From NCBI GenBank assembly GCA_017302165.1, contig JAFLCW010000001.1, positions 248,001 through 312,000 of the forward strand: 64,000 nucleotides of DNA, given 5' to 3'. Both the position numbers and the translations under genes were made by a program. The notes below the pieces were generated by a model that worked only from the letters and a program-made list of their open reading frames with translations, had not been told where the DNA came from and made no database searches. This document shows, piece after piece, positions 26,601 through 36,330 of this stretch (position 1 is the first letter of the stretch; each line of letters starts with the position of its first letter). This DNA is from Alphaproteobacteria bacterium. Its GTDB lineage: Bacteria > Pseudomonadota > Alphaproteobacteria > Micavibrionales > Micavibrionaceae.

Positions 26601-27212
26601 ATGACACTGGTGCTTTATGCCGATACGGATGCCCCTCAGCGGTTTTTGGCCGAGGCTATGAAACTGATTGAGCAGGATGTCGTCACGCCGGATAAAATAA
26701 AGGGACAGTTTGATATGGCGATATACTGGTTCTGCGCTCCTCGCTATCAGCCCCAGTCCCAGCCCGTTTTGATTGTGGACAAGGGTGAAAATCTAGAACA
26801 TTTCAAAAATTCGGAGACGGTATATCTTATGGAGTATCCTGTCCGGATAGGTGTCTTGTTAGACCGGATCAAACATATCATCGCTGGCGCACGTACGGTT
26901 TTACACACGGAATACAGATTTTCTCACTACCTGTTGAAACTACAGGAAAATCGTCTGTTAGATATGAACGACACCGGGGGCGACATTCGGCTGACGGAAA
27001 AAGAGAGAGATATCCTGTACGCCTTGGTGACGGCACCGGGCTATACCTTGTCGCGGCAGGCGTTAATGGACAAAGTCTGGGCGTATGCTGATGGCGTGGA
27101 AACACATACACTCGAGACGCATATATATCGCCTGCGTCAGAAGATTGAAAAAGATTCAAGTGCACCGGATATCTTGCTGACCAGCCCCGAGGGATATGTG
27201 CTTCGGGTTTAA
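26601..27212 (+). CDS. Atypical OmpR-type winged-helix regulator
   Basis: 203 residues. The C-terminal half (about 125-203) is a clear trans_reg_C winged helix: LTEKERDILYALVTAPGYTL, then SRQALMDKVWAYADGVETHT, LETHIYRLRQKIEKD and LLTSPEGYVLRV. The N-terminal half has a receiver-like length but no recognisable phospho-acceptor Asp, with FDMAIYWF in the place where a DLVLLD-type strand would be. It may act as a phosphorylation-independent regulator. No histidine kinase lies next to it. Confidence 0.85.
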   Translation: MTLVLYADTDAPQRFLAEAMKLIEQDVVTPDKIKGQFDMAIYWFCAPRYQPQSQPVLIVDKGENLEHFKNSETVYLMEYPVRIGVLLDRIKHIIAGARTVLHTEYRFSHYLLKLQENRLLDMNDTGGDIRLTEKERDILYALVTAPGYTLSRQALMDKVWAYADGVETHTLETHIYRLRQKIEKDSSAPDILLTSPEGYVLRV

Positions 27213-27220
27213 CTGAAAAG

Positions 27221-27802
27221 TTATGCGCCGTTTTTAAGCAACGCTACAGCGTTGGCCAGACTCTCCAGAAAACTGTTGGCGCGCCCAATCGATAAGGTTT
27301 CATATCCTTGTGCGGAGAGTTTTTCTAAATCTTCCAGTAATTGATAAATAATACGTATGTCGCTCGCCGATAGCATATCGACATCACTTGTCACCTGTGC
27401 CGCGGGCAATATGGGGGCAGGGGGGACATAGCTGGGAGATCTCTGCCCCATGGTTTGATATGCACTGATGGCTTTGGCGGTGACACCCGGCACGATGGCC
27501 GGGGGTGGTGATTCTGGAATCATCGATGTTTTTATTTCAGCCTGCGGGGTTGATATGGATGCAGAGGGTGACGTCTGTGCAGAACCATCCTGACCCGTGA
27601 CAAAGTTCTGAAGGAACAGGCGCAGAGCTGGAATAGAGACATCCGTTGAATCTTCCCACAACGAGTTGTCATCATCTGAAGGATCAAAATCCGGGCGTTT
27701 GCGGCCGTCACGTTTTTCTTCCCGGCGAATGCCAAGGCGCGTATCGGCCGCCTCGGCTTGACGGAAGATTGTTTTAAAAAGAGGGCCTAACGATGAAAAC
27801 AT
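27221..27802 (-). CDS. Hypothetical protein, 193 aa
   Basis: Not recognised. The middle (about 75-130) is Pro/Ser/Ala-rich and probably disordered. The C-terminal 60 residues are predicted helical (SASDIRIIYQLLEDLEKLSAQ). No signal peptide. It converges on the winged-helix regulator, with 8 bases between stops. Confidence 0.6.
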   Translation of the reverse strand: MFSSLGPLFKTIFRQAEAADTRLGIRREEKRDGRKRPDFDPSDDDNSLWEDSTDVSIPALRLFLQNFVTGQDGSAQTSPSASISTPQAEIKTSMIPESPPPAIVPGVTAKAISAYQTMGQRSPSYVPPAPILPAAQVTSDVDMLSASDIRIIYQLLEDLEKLSAQGYETLSIGRANSFLESLANAVALLKNGA

Positions 27803-27876
27803 CTGTTCATGATCCCTGTCTGATACCCGTTAAAGCGGAGTATACTCCCAAAAACGGGATCGACCAAATTCCGGGT

Positions 27877-28605
27877 CTAGCGCGCGGCCGCGGATGGTTT
27901 TTGTGTGGGTGTGATTAACGCCGGCGGGATTGGCGATACATATTCCCAGACCAAACTTCCCGCCGGAGTCCAGAGCGATAAAGACGCAATATCCGCCGAC
28001 ATTAACCAGCTGGGGATACCATCAATATCCTGTACCCCCGAGATATCAGACCGAAGCGGCTTGAGCGTCATCACGAGCCGTAAATTTTTCCCTGTCCCTA
28101 GAGCCGCCTGCAGATTTTTGGCCAAATCCGGCGTTAAAACAGGGTTCATCCGTTCCTTAAGTTTTGTTGGAATGACCACAAAACGTTCTTCCCGGAAATC
28201 ATAAGGGAAATAATCGGCCAGGCCATGGGCAAAGCGGATATTTAAAACGGAGACAGGCGGGGTCTTAGAGTCTGCGGACGACGTTATTTCAACTTTGCCA
28301 ATCGCGGGTGTGACCAGGGTGATGACGGATGTCGCCGGGTCTAGTTTCTGCCATGCTTGCACCAGACGTGCCATTTGCGACGCATAGACCTCGTCCCGCC
28401 GGGCGAGGGCGGTGACGGAATAAGGCTCTGTTTCCTTGATCCAGAGATCGAAAGAAGGACGTGCATTGGCCATGCGGTAAAATAAAAGGGCGACATCTTC
28501 GGCTGACGAGGCCTGAATTTTTCCGATATTGGCGATGGCTCCGGCTGGGATCAGGCAGAGCAGGATCACGCCCCATACACAGATTTTAGTAAATAAACTA
28601 TTCAT
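27877..28605 (-). CDS. Secreted hypothetical protein, 242 aa
   Basis: N-terminal signal peptide MNSLFTKICVWGVILLCLIP followed by AGAIA, then a soluble domain of about 215 residues. I do not recognise the family. It is divergent from the Smr gene. A periplasmic location is inferred from the signal only. Confidence 0.7.
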   Translation of the reverse strand: MNSLFTKICVWGVILLCLIPAGAIANIGKIQASSAEDVALLFYRMANARPSFDLWIKETEPYSVTALARRDEVYASQMARLVQAWQKLDPATSVITLVTPAIGKVEITSSADSKTPPVSVLNIRFAHGLADYFPYDFREERFVVIPTKLKERMNPVLTPDLAKNLQAALGTGKNLRLVMTLKPLRSDISGVQDIDGIPSWLMSADIASLSLWTPAGSLVWEYVSPIPPALITPTQKPSAAAR

Positions 28606-28668
28606 CTTGATGATTATGCCTTAAAACAAGGAGAGATGGTATTTTGATCTCAACAGGGTTATTCCCCC

Positions 28669-29244
28669 ATGAAAAAACCACCACGTCCCCCGGCGCCTCA
28701 GATAACGCCGGAAGAGATGGCCTTATGGCGTACCGTGACCGAAGATGTCACACCCATTAAACAAAAACCAATATCCGCGGCAGACACACACGCCGTTCAA
28801 GCTCAAAGAAAAAATCAGACGATATTATCCTCGCCGTCCTTTGTATCGTCGCCGATATCGCCTCCGGCGCGTTCCCCAGCGCGTGCCAAGGATTTAGACC
28901 GCCGTACGAAAGACAAACTTGTCAAAGGCAAGATGGAGATCGAAGGAAAATTAGATCTTCATGGGATGACACAGGCGCGAGCCTATGAGGCCTTATTGCG
29001 CTTTATCCTGACGTCACATCAGGCCGGAAAACGTTGCGTGTTGGTGATTACTGGCAAAGGCAATAAAAATACCCATAGCGAAGAGCAGAGCGACCAAGCC
29101 CGAGGGATTTTACGCCGGCGTCTTCCGGAATGGATATCCCACCCCGCGCTTCATGACTTGGTTTTAAGTGTGGAAACGGCGCAACCCAAACATGGGGGTT
29201 CTGGCGCGGTCTATCTCTATCTGCGGCGCACGCGTTCGGATTAG
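28669..29244 (+). CDS. Smr domain protein
   Basis: 191 residues. About 80 Pro/Lys-rich N-terminal residues precede an Smr domain: KMEIEGKLDLHGMTQARAYE, CVLVITGKGNK, then LRRRLPEWISHP and GGSGAVYLYLRR. Smr domains have nucleic-acid nicking or RNA-cleaving activity in other proteins; this stand-alone form is common in alphaproteobacteria and its substrate is unknown. It converges on the RimK-like gene with 8 bases between stops. Confidence 0.9.
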   Translation: MKKPPRPPAPQITPEEMALWRTVTEDVTPIKQKPISAADTHAVQAQRKNQTILSSPSFVSSPISPPARSPARAKDLDRRTKDKLVKGKMEIEGKLDLHGMTQARAYEALLRFILTSHQAGKRCVLVITGKGNKNTHSEEQSDQARGILRRRLPEWISHPALHDLVLSVETAQPKHGGSGAVYLYLRRTRSD

Positions 29245-29252
29245 GAAATAGG

Positions 29253-30749
29253 TTATTCCTGCTCGATCATATCCAAAAGCCGTTGCAGGATAGCTTTGTA
29301 TAATTTCATCCCTAATACTTGATCTTCAACTCCGGAATCAAGGCTGGGGTTGTCATTGACTTCCATGACAATCGCCCGGCCATTCACTTCCTTCAGGTCA
29401 ACGCCATACAGCCCATCACCAATCAGCTTCGCCGCCCGAAGGGCAACACGCAACACGTGTTCGGGCACCCGGGACACAGGTAAGGTTTCATGACGACCCT
29501 GCCGACGTTTTAATGTTTTGGCGCCATGGTTATAAATCTGCCAATGACCTTGCGCCATATAGTACTTACAGGCAAATAAAGGCTCCCCGTTTAAAATGCC
29601 GATCCGCCAATCAAAATCTGATTCAACAAATTCCTGTACCAGAATAATATCTGATTTTTTCAAAAGTTCGTTGGCGGCTTCACGGAAGCTTTCTGGTGTT
29701 TCTGCCTTAATCACCCCGTTCGAAAAAGAACCATCCGGAATTTTAACCACGACAGGATAGGGAAGTTCATTTTCCAACGTCTTTTGTGTTTTGCGATCCA
29801 CAATCCAAGTGGCGGGCAGGGCGATATTTTTAGAAGTTAGCAACTCATGTTGAAAGACTTTGTTACAACACCGAATGATCGATTGTGTGTCATCGATACA
29901 GGGGATGTTTTCATTCTCGGCTTTTAAGGCAAAACGGTAAGTATGGTGATTAATCGCCGTGGTTTCACGAATAAGCACGGCATCGAATTCAAGCAAAGAT
30001 GAAAAATCATTCTTGGTCACCAGTTCAACCGACACATTCATGTCTTTTCCGGCCTTGATAAACTTACCCAAAGCATTTTTGTCGGAAGGCGGCTGTTTTT
30101 CATCTGGATCATGTAAAATGGCAATCCAATGTTTTTTCTTTTTATCGTTTTTGTTCCGCCAGGCTGAACCTGTGAACAGTTTAAGCGTTTCGATAAAATA
30201 ATCCCGTTTTTGCGCCGGAAGATCTGGCAGGGACAACGGCTCAACACCTTTTACGACCCATTTACCCTTACCATCCAACCCAATTTGAAAGGTCATCAAG
30301 GGAAACCGGAACAAATCAAACAGCCGTCCGGCCAGATCTTCAAGAGATTCAACCTCGGTTCTTCCAAAGTAAATCGTGTAAGAACGGGTGAGGGGCTCCT
30401 CGGGAGGTTCTTTGAAATATTTATCCAACAAGGCGTTCAGTTCCGGCAATGAAGATTGATAGTGACGTTTCCAGTTCATCGTCACCGCATTGGCCGCCGA
30501 GGGCACACAGCGCATACCGCGTGCCTCGGCCAGCAGGGAGCAATAATATCCCTTGCTTAAATAGTCAAAGTTACTGCACAGATTGATGACTTTGGCTTTA
30601 TAAAGTTTGCGCAGATCAACCGGCGCTTCGTTTGAAATAAATTCGGTGGCAGATAAAAATAATGTCTGGGCGTCTGGTGTGATAACATCATCCAGCGGTT
30701 TATCCGACACCACGACATATTTGATATTCAAACTTTTATTATGCGCCAT
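29253..30749 (-). CDS. RimK-like ATP-grasp ligase with N-terminal RLAN-type domain
   Basis: 498 residues. The N-terminal ~150 residues match the RimK-associated RLAN domain style (YVVVSDKPLDDV, LCSNFDYLSKGYYCSLLAEA). A middle linker leads to an ATP-grasp from about 290: PVVVKIPDGSFSNGV, VQEFVESDFDWRIGIL, and AIVMEVNDNPSLDSGVED with Mg-binding Glu and Asn. ATP-grasp enzymes of this type ligate an amino acid to a peptide or protein carboxylate. It is the last of four same-strand genes with spacing of 12 bases or less. The substrate is unknown. Confidence 0.9.
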   Translation of the reverse strand: MAHNKSLNIKYVVVSDKPLDDVITPDAQTLFLSATEFISNEAPVDLRKLYKAKVINLCSNFDYLSKGYYCSLLAEARGMRCVPSAANAVTMNWKRHYQSSLPELNALLDKYFKEPPEEPLTRSYTIYFGRTEVESLEDLAGRLFDLFRFPLMTFQIGLDGKGKWVVKGVEPLSLPDLPAQKRDYFIETLKLFTGSAWRNKNDKKKKHWIAILHDPDEKQPPSDKNALGKFIKAGKDMNVSVELVTKNDFSSLLEFDAVLIRETTAINHHTYRFALKAENENIPCIDDTQSIIRCCNKVFQHELLTSKNIALPATWIVDRKTQKTLENELPYPVVVKIPDGSFSNGVIKAETPESFREAANELLKKSDIILVQEFVESDFDWRIGILNGEPLFACKYYMAQGHWQIYNHGAKTLKRRQGRHETLPVSRVPEHVLRVALRAAKLIGDGLYGVDLKEVNGRAIVMEVNDNPSLDSGVEDQVLGMKLYKAILQRLLDMIEQE

Positions 30750-30761
30750 ATGATATCCTTA

Positions 30762-31835
30762 TCAGGCCGGCTTGCCGAAATATAGACCCGATAACATCGT
30801 GGCACGTTGTTCATCGGTGATCCGACCCCCCGAAATGAACAGCGGTTTTTGCCGATCATGATTGACGGTCACACGTTTGGCGATTCCAATTGTTTCTGGA
30901 TCATCCAAAGATGTCCGGCAACTGGGGTCAAAATAAGGGATATGACGTCCACAGAGAGCCTCGATGCATTTAAAGTCTGTAAACGGGGCGATCCCGTCAA
31001 AAAACACATCTTCATTTTTGAAAATAGATTGGCAGTATATCGTATCACGGCGATGAATTAAGGTTTGCGTAAAGATGGTCACCCCCTGATCTTGTGCCCG
31101 CATCACATAGGCCTGAGCAGGTCTGAAATGCATCACGGCACAAGACCAGAGTGTTTGCATGAGCGCCCATCTACCTTCTTCATCGCCCCATTTGCGGATC
31201 AGATGATCACGCGCTGTCGATAATTCAGATACGGTTAACGGGTCTTGGTTTAACTGAAATGTCACCCTTGTCTCATCAAAATCACGTGCCATACGACGAA
31301 ATTTTTTACGCCGCTCTTGTGTGAGTGAGGTCAGGTATGTCTCAAAATCTGTATCTATTTTGGCCACAGGGCTATGAAGCCAAGCCATATCATCGCGCCC
31401 AGCGGGCGTGCCATATCCATCCAGATAGCCATAGGTATCAGTAAAAATACATTCAGATTCACGGGCTAAACTGTCATGTAGAGCAGGGATATCTGCCAGA
31501 AATTCCTGCGCCGATACGGGCAAAAAGGGGTCAACCAGCGTTGTGACGCCGGCAAAATTCTGTCCCGCACGATCAGGATCAACTGGTGCGTGACAAAATC
31601 CATACTTTGCCAAATGAACGGATATTGTGTTTTCGGGAATAAAACCAGACCATTCCCGGCACAGGGATAAAAACTGACGCCAGATACGAGGATCATGCTC
31701 GGGAAAAAGCGTGTCCAATGAAAAAATTCCTGCCTGTTCCATGGCCAAAATATACTCATCAAACGCGTATTGCTTGACGGCGGCAGGCTTAGCGTGCCGA
31801 AAAGAAGAGGCCCTGATATTCGCGGATTGTATCAT
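30762..31835 (-). CDS. FemAB/GNAT-like acyl- or aminoacyl-transferase
   Basis: 357 residues. The fold appears GNAT-like in the C-terminal two thirds: DFETYLTSLTQERRKKFRRM, then ARDFDETRVTF, RPAQAYVMRAQDQGVTIFTQ and FFDGIAPFTDFKCIEALC. This pattern resembles FemAB-type or large-GNAT proteins that use acyl-CoA or aminoacyl-tRNA. Exact activity unknown. Its start overlaps the stop of the upstream GNAT gene by four bases, and the RimK-like gene follows after 12 bases. Confidence 0.75.
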   Translation of the reverse strand: MIQSANIRASSFRHAKPAAVKQYAFDEYILAMEQAGIFSLDTLFPEHDPRIWRQFLSLCREWSGFIPENTISVHLAKYGFCHAPVDPDRAGQNFAGVTTLVDPFLPVSAQEFLADIPALHDSLARESECIFTDTYGYLDGYGTPAGRDDMAWLHSPVAKIDTDFETYLTSLTQERRKKFRRMARDFDETRVTFQLNQDPLTVSELSTARDHLIRKWGDEEGRWALMQTLWSCAVMHFRPAQAYVMRAQDQGVTIFTQTLIHRRDTIYCQSIFKNEDVFFDGIAPFTDFKCIEALCGRHIPYFDPSCRTSLDDPETIGIAKRVTVNHDRQKPLFISGGRITDEQRATMLSGLYFGKPA

Positions 31836-32398
31836 GCGTTTTTATCCGGCCTGTGCGTTAAGGTTTTTCGAAGCAGATAACTGTTCGACCCGTCTTCCAG
31901 ATAAGCACCAAACCATATTTCTTCATACCCGTTTTTATGGGCAAGATGAAGGTTATTTCTTGCGGTATCGGAAATATGCATCCGAAGTGTCCAAAAGCCC
32001 GCATCTTCCGCGATATATTCAGATAAGGTATAAAAACTATGTCCCAGTTTTTTACCGCGCCAACCGGGTCTTAAGGTAAACGTATTCACATACACGCTTT
32101 TGGTTCGGGTATTCCCCTCAAGATGCAGATAGCCGATAGGGTCTTGATCCGGCGAGATGAGTAAAAAAATCAGCGCGTGCGCCCGGGTTAAAAAATGACG
32201 CAAACCCCGGCGGGTGGGTAGATCCGTGGGGAAGGATTCGCTGGCCAGTGACAGCAAAATGTCCAATTCTTGAAGGCGGGCTAAACGGTATGAACACCCA
32301 TGGGGCAGGGGATGCTCCGTATGAAAGGCAGGAAGTATATGTTGTGCCCGTTTACGGGAAAGGCGGCATAGAGACAGCCGTACTTGTTCCCCGGTCAT
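31832..32398 (-). CDS. GNAT family N-acetyltransferase
   Basis: 188 residues. Acetyl-CoA-binding motif A is VNTFTLRPGWRGKKLGHSFY (R-x-x-K-x-G type loop), followed by LRMHISDTARNNLHLAHKNGY, typical of GNAT motif B. It is 3 bases from the SET-domain gene and overlaps the next gene by four, so it is translated as part of the operon. Confidence 0.88.
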   Translation of the reverse strand: MTGEQVRLSLCRLSRKRAQHILPAFHTEHPLPHGCSYRLARLQELDILLSLASESFPTDLPTRRGLRHFLTRAHALIFLLISPDQDPIGYLHLEGNTRTKSVYVNTFTLRPGWRGKKLGHSFYTLSEYIAEDAGFWTLRMHISDTARNNLHLAHKNGYEEIWFGAYLEDGSNSYLLRKTLTHRPDKNA

Positions 32399-32401
32399 CG
32401 G

Positions 32402-32863
32402 CTATTTTGAATCCAGAACATCAAACCAGAGGTCACAATCATAATTAAAGGTCACCTCTTCGCCCTGACGGATATGTTTCAAGGCATACCATTTGATGAC
32501 CCCTTGATCTTCCATCGGTTCGACGGTGGAATTCCCATCCACATGATGGTTCGCCAGCGGCAGGTACCCGCCCTTGACGATGGCGCAATCGATAGAGTGA
32601 CCGTTTTCGTCTTCTGCCCCCCAGTGAAACGCATAGGCACCGATGGGAATTTCGGTGCCATCCGGGCGATAGAGGTCTTTCATCGACATGACCACAACGG
32701 GGCTATATTCAATCACTTCCCCCGGGGCAATATCACGTGTAGCACAAATACCCAAACCTCTGGCGCCGACTTTCATCCAGCCGATCGGGGGCGGCATCAA
32801 GCATAAGGAATCAGGTTCATAATGATCCAGAAGATCAGAATATTTCACTGCCGTGCGCGCCAT
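32402..32863 (-). CDS. SET-domain protein (putative lysine methyltransferase)
   Basis: 153 residues, almost entirely a SET domain. GARGLGICATRDIAPGEVIE corresponds to the N-terminal SET strand, LANHHVDGN near 104-111 to the NHS-type pseudoknot motif, and GEEVTFNYD at 134-142 to the ELxxxY-type motif. Such proteins methylate lysine using SAM. It is first of the four-gene set, with CAGGGGAC upstream of the ATG. The target is unknown; a partner encoded in the operon is a plausible guess. Confidence 0.88.
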   Translation of the reverse strand: MARTAVKYSDLLDHYEPDSLCLMPPPIGWMKVGARGLGICATRDIAPGEVIEYSPVVVMSMKDLYRPDGTEIPIGAYAFHWGAEDENGHSIDCAIVKGGYLPLANHHVDGNSTVEPMEDQGVIKWYALKHIRQGEEVTFNYDCDLWFDVLDSK

Positions 32864-32936
32864 GGGTGTCCCCTGTAAAGATATGGAATAAATTATCTAT
32901 ATCCCTATATCCCGGGGTCTGTCCATGGGAATCAGG

Positions 32937-34268
32937 TTACAGGATAAATTTGCTTAAATCTGCGTTGGTGGCAAGACCGGAGACATTGCGCCGAACCAGA
33001 TCGGCCGTAATGGATATGGCCTCACCCTGACGGTCAGACGCGGTATAGGAAATATCTTCCAGCAATTTTTCCATGACGGTCAAAAGTCGGCGTGCGCCAA
33101 TATTTTCAACGGTTTCATTGACGTGAAAGGCCACGCGCGCCAATTCCGTAATGGCATCTTCGGTAAAGGTCAAATTGACGCCCTCTGTCCCGATCAGGGC
33201 GGTATATTGCTTGATGAGGCAGGCATCGGTTTCTGTCAGGATTCGCCGGAAATCCGCTTCTGTCAGGGCTTTGAGTTCAACCCGGATGGGCAAACGGCCT
33301 TGCAGTTCCGCCAAAAGATCTGAGGGCTTGGCATAGTGAAAAGCCCCAGATGCGATAAACAGAATATGATCTGTTTTGACGGGGCCGTATTTCGTGCTGA
33401 CGGTTGTGCCTTCGATCAGGGGAAGTAAATCTCGCTGAACCCCCTCGCGCGAGACATCTCCCCCTCTGACGTCCTGGCGCGCCGAAATTTTGTCGATTTC
33501 GTCCAGAAAAACAATGCCGCTATGTTGCACTAGATCAAGCGCCATGGAGACAACCTTGTCTTCATCCAGTAACTTATCCGCTTCCTCGGCCATCAGGACA
33601 TCATAGGATTCGCTGACCTTCATTTTTTTGCGTTTTTTGCGTTCCCCCAAGCTTTTGCCAAGGATGTCGCCCACATTAAACATCCCCATCGACGCACCCG
33701 GCATACCCGGAATATCAAACATATTTCCCATGGGGTTACCGTTGTCTTTAATATCGAGTTCTATTTCCTTGTCATCCAGTTCGCCCTGCCGCAATTTTTC
33801 ACGGAACGCGTTTAAGGTGATGTCACTCGCGTCATCCCCGACCAACGCCGAGAGAACCCGCTTTTCGGCATATATTTCGGCCTGCGCCTGAACGCTGATG
33901 CGCATTTTATCCCGTACCATATGCAAGGCGGTTTCCATGAGATCGCGGATAATGGATTCGACATCTTTACCGACATATCCGACCTCGGTGAATTTAGTGG
34001 CTTCGACCTTAATAAAGGGAGCCTGCGCCAGTTTAGCCAGCCGCCGGGCAATTTCCGTTTTACCCACCCCGGTGGGGCCGATCATCAGAATATTTTTGGG
34101 GTAGACTTCTTCTTGGAGTTCCGCCGGGAGTTGCATACGCCGCCAACGATTACGAAGCGCAATGGCCACCGCACGCTTGGCATCGTTTTGGCCGATAATG
34201 TGACGGTCTAACTCACTGACGATTTCACGGGGAGAGAAGGCAGGGATGTCGTATTTAATTTTTGTCAT
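32937..34268 (-). CDS. hslU: HslU, ATPase of the HslVU protease
   Basis: 443-residue AAA+ unfoldase that feeds substrates to HslV. Walker A GPTGVGKT at 64-71, Walker B FLDEIDKI, and the I domain with a Lys-rich segment ([15 protein letters not shown]). The C-terminal [11 protein letters not shown] ends with the Leu that docks on HslV. It follows hslV with 23 bases between them. Confidence 0.97.
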   Translation of the reverse strand: MTKIKYDIPAFSPREIVSELDRHIIGQNDAKRAVAIALRNRWRRMQLPAELQEEVYPKNILMIGPTGVGKTEIARRLAKLAQAPFIKVEATKFTEVGYVGKDVESIIRDLMETALHMVRDKMRISVQAQAEIYAEKRVLSALVGDDASDITLNAFREKLRQGELDDKEIELDIKDNGNPMGNMFDIPGMPGASMGMFNVGDILGKSLGERKKRKKMKVSESYDVLMAEEADKLLDEDKVVSMALDLVQHSGIVFLDEIDKISARQDVRGGDVSREGVQRDLLPLIEGTTVSTKYGPVKTDHILFIASGAFHYAKPSDLLAELQGRLPIRVELKALTEADFRRILTETDACLIKQYTALIGTEGVNLTFTEDAITELARVAFHVNETVENIGARRLLTVMEKLLEDISYTASDRQGEAISITADLVRRNVSGLATNADLSKFIL

Positions 34269-34291
34269 GTCTATCTGGTCAATGCCCGCGT

Positions 34292-34813
34292 TTAAATCTG
34301 TTCAATAATAATATGATCGTTCGTATAGACACAGATATCGGCCGCAATCTGAAGCGATTGACGGGCAATATATTCGGCATCTAGACCGGGCTGGGTCATG
34401 AAGGCGCGTGCCGCAGACAGGGCATATTGCCCGCCGGAACCAATGCCGATTAGCCCATCTTCCGGTTCAACCACATCCCCGGTGCCGGTTAAAATAAGGG
34501 AAACCGAACTATCACAAACGGCCATCATGGCCTCAAGCCGGCGTAGATATTTATCCGTCCGCCAGTCTTTGGCCAGTTCTACACAGGCGCGGGTTAATTG
34601 TCCGGGATGTGCCTCAAGTTTTGATTCAAGCCGTTCAAACAGGGTAAAAGCATCGGCCGTCGCGCCAGCAAACCCGGCAATGATTTTGCCGTCTTTACCC
34701 AAACGTCTTACTTTACGGGCATTCGATTTTAAAACCGTTGATCCGAGCGAGACTTGTCCGTCCCCGGCGATCACGACTTTGCCTTCTTTACGAACCGAGA
34801 GAATTGTTGTCAT
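34292..34813 (-). CDS. hslV: HslV, peptidase of the HslVU protease
   Basis: 173-residue proteasome-like peptidase. The catalytic Thr follows the initiator Met ([20 protein letters not shown]). [17 protein letters not shown] and [14 protein letters not shown] are conserved. The his genes to the right are typical neighbours in alphaproteobacteria. Confidence 0.97.
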   Translation of the reverse strand: MTTILSVRKEGKVVIAGDGQVSLGSTVLKSNARKVRRLGKDGKIIAGFAGATADAFTLFERLESKLEAHPGQLTRACVELAKDWRTDKYLRRLEAMMAVCDSSVSLILTGTGDVVEPEDGLIGIGSGGQYALSAARAFMTQPGLDAEYIARQSLQIAADICVYTNDHIIIEQI

Positions 34814-34913
34814 GGCGTATCAGATACATTCCTGACCCTGAAGGTCAAGGGGGGTTTGATTTCCGGGATAAGCTTATCTAGGATGAATGAGTAAACAGTC
34901 GATAGGATTTTGA

Positions 34914-35906
34914 ATGGATATACACACCGCCATGGATATGCTGACCCAGCCAATTTTGGGACAGGCGCTTTGGCTATGGGTATTTTTTCTGTTGGGGGTG
35001 GGAACAATCCTCACCTTAGACTTAGGTGTTTTCAATCGCCGGGATCACGTCATCAATACGGCCGAATCTCTTCGGTTGACGCTGGTGTATATCTGTCTTG
35101 GACTTTTATTTGGTCTTTGGGTTCATGCGTTGAACGGGTCTGCGTCCGCGCTGAATTATTACACCGTCTATGCGCTGGAATTAAGTCTATCGCTCGACAA
35201 TCTATTTGTCATGTCGGTGATCTTCACCAGCCTTCACATCCCGCGCCAGTATCAACACCGTATTTTAGTATGGGGGATTATCGGCGTGATTGTCATGCGC
35301 GGCGCGATGATTGCCACAGGCGCTGTACTTGTTGATCGCTATGGCTGGGTCATTTTTCTGTTTGCCGCGATACTCATTTATACAGGCATCCGCATGTTTT
35401 TCATGAAAACGGACGAGGGCGGCGAAAACTACGCCGAAAAACCCTATGTGAAGTTTATGGCCAAACATATGCGGGTGAGTGATAAAATCGAAGGCAATCG
35501 CTTTTTTGTGCGCCGAGCTTTAATCGACGGCTCAGGAAAAACAGTATTATTTGCGACGCCCTTATTTCTGGCGGTATGCGTGATTGAAATCACCGATCTT
35601 TTATTTGCTTTTGATAGTGTACCCGCGGCATTGGCGGTGACATCAGATACGTATGTGGTTATCACGGCGAATATTTTTGCCATACTAGGGCTACGGGCCA
35701 TGTTCTTTGCCATGCAAAGTGTGTTGCATCGATTTGCGTATATGAAGTACGCCCTGTCTATTCTACTTGTGTTTATCGGGCTAAAGGTTTTTTACAACCA
35801 TCTTTTTGGTAAAATCATGCCGGAAATATCACTCAGCCTGACATTGCTTATTTTGGTATCGGGGGTGGTGATATCGATTTTGCGTACAAAAAACGTTGAA
35901 AAATAA
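34914..35906 (+). CDS. TerC family integral membrane protein
   Basis: 330 residues with eight or nine hydrophobic segments and the TerC signatures ALELSLSLDNLFVMSVIF and ITDLLFAFDSVPAALAVTSD, whose acidic residues are thought to bind metal. Relatives include Alx/MntE-type Mn2+ exporters; metal export is inferred. There is no recognisable yybP-ykoY leader in the ~100 bases upstream. Confidence 0.93.
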   Translation: MDIHTAMDMLTQPILGQALWLWVFFLLGVGTILTLDLGVFNRRDHVINTAESLRLTLVYICLGLLFGLWVHALNGSASALNYYTVYALELSLSLDNLFVMSVIFTSLHIPRQYQHRILVWGIIGVIVMRGAMIATGAVLVDRYGWVIFLFAAILIYTGIRMFFMKTDEGGENYAEKPYVKFMAKHMRVSDKIEGNRFFVRRALIDGSGKTVLFATPLFLAVCVIEITDLLFAFDSVPAALAVTSDTYVVITANIFAILGLRAMFFAMQSVLHRFAYMKYALSILLVFIGLKVFYNHLFGKIMPEISLSLTLLILVSGVVISILRTKNVEK

Positions 35907-35963
35907 TGTTTTTTGAGATAGGGTTAAAGGAATAAAAATAAAACGAAACAGGGAGGCGCTGTA

Positions 35964-36329
35964 ATGGATCTACCCGATCTGTTCACACACTTTTCTCATG
36001 CCGCTTTATACGCATCGATGGTTCAAGATACCGTCGCTACCCTTGCCGCCAACCTAAAGCCAGCCTTTCATGCGGCCTCACAATTTATTCAAGATATGCG
36101 GGCACCGTTTCGGGAATGTAGCCCCTTATCCCCTTCAGAAAAACTTTATAGCGGCCTAAAGCTTGTCGTTTTTCCGGGTATTTTTGTGTTCACGGTGGCC
36201 ACGTTGAATGCAGAAGGGGCGATTACATCGGTTTTATCCACGGGGGATGAAATTGCTAAACTGGCGCGCACCGGACAGCAAATGCGTCAAGCTTCGCCGC
36301 CCACAGAAGTTCAATTAAATTTATTCTAG
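35964..36329 (+). CDS. Hypothetical protein with one membrane segment, 121 aa
   Basis: Not recognised. One hydrophobic stretch at about 64-85 (LKLVVFPGIFVFTVATLNAE). GGGAGGCGCTGTA precedes the ATG. It is 57 bases after the TerC gene on the same strand, and it converges on the next gene with one base between stops. Confidence 0.65.
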   Translation: MDLPDLFTHFSHAALYASMVQDTVATLAANLKPAFHAASQFIQDMRAPFRECSPLSPSEKLYSGLKLVVFPGIFVFTVATLNAEGAITSVLSTGDEIAKLARTGQQMRQASPPTEVQLNLF

Positions 36330-36330
36330 G

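Noticed and set aside
32864..32936. Promoter or terminator between hslU and the SET-domain gene
   Set aside because: No convincing -35/-10 pair or hairpin with T-run; cotranscription with hslVU remains possible but unproved.
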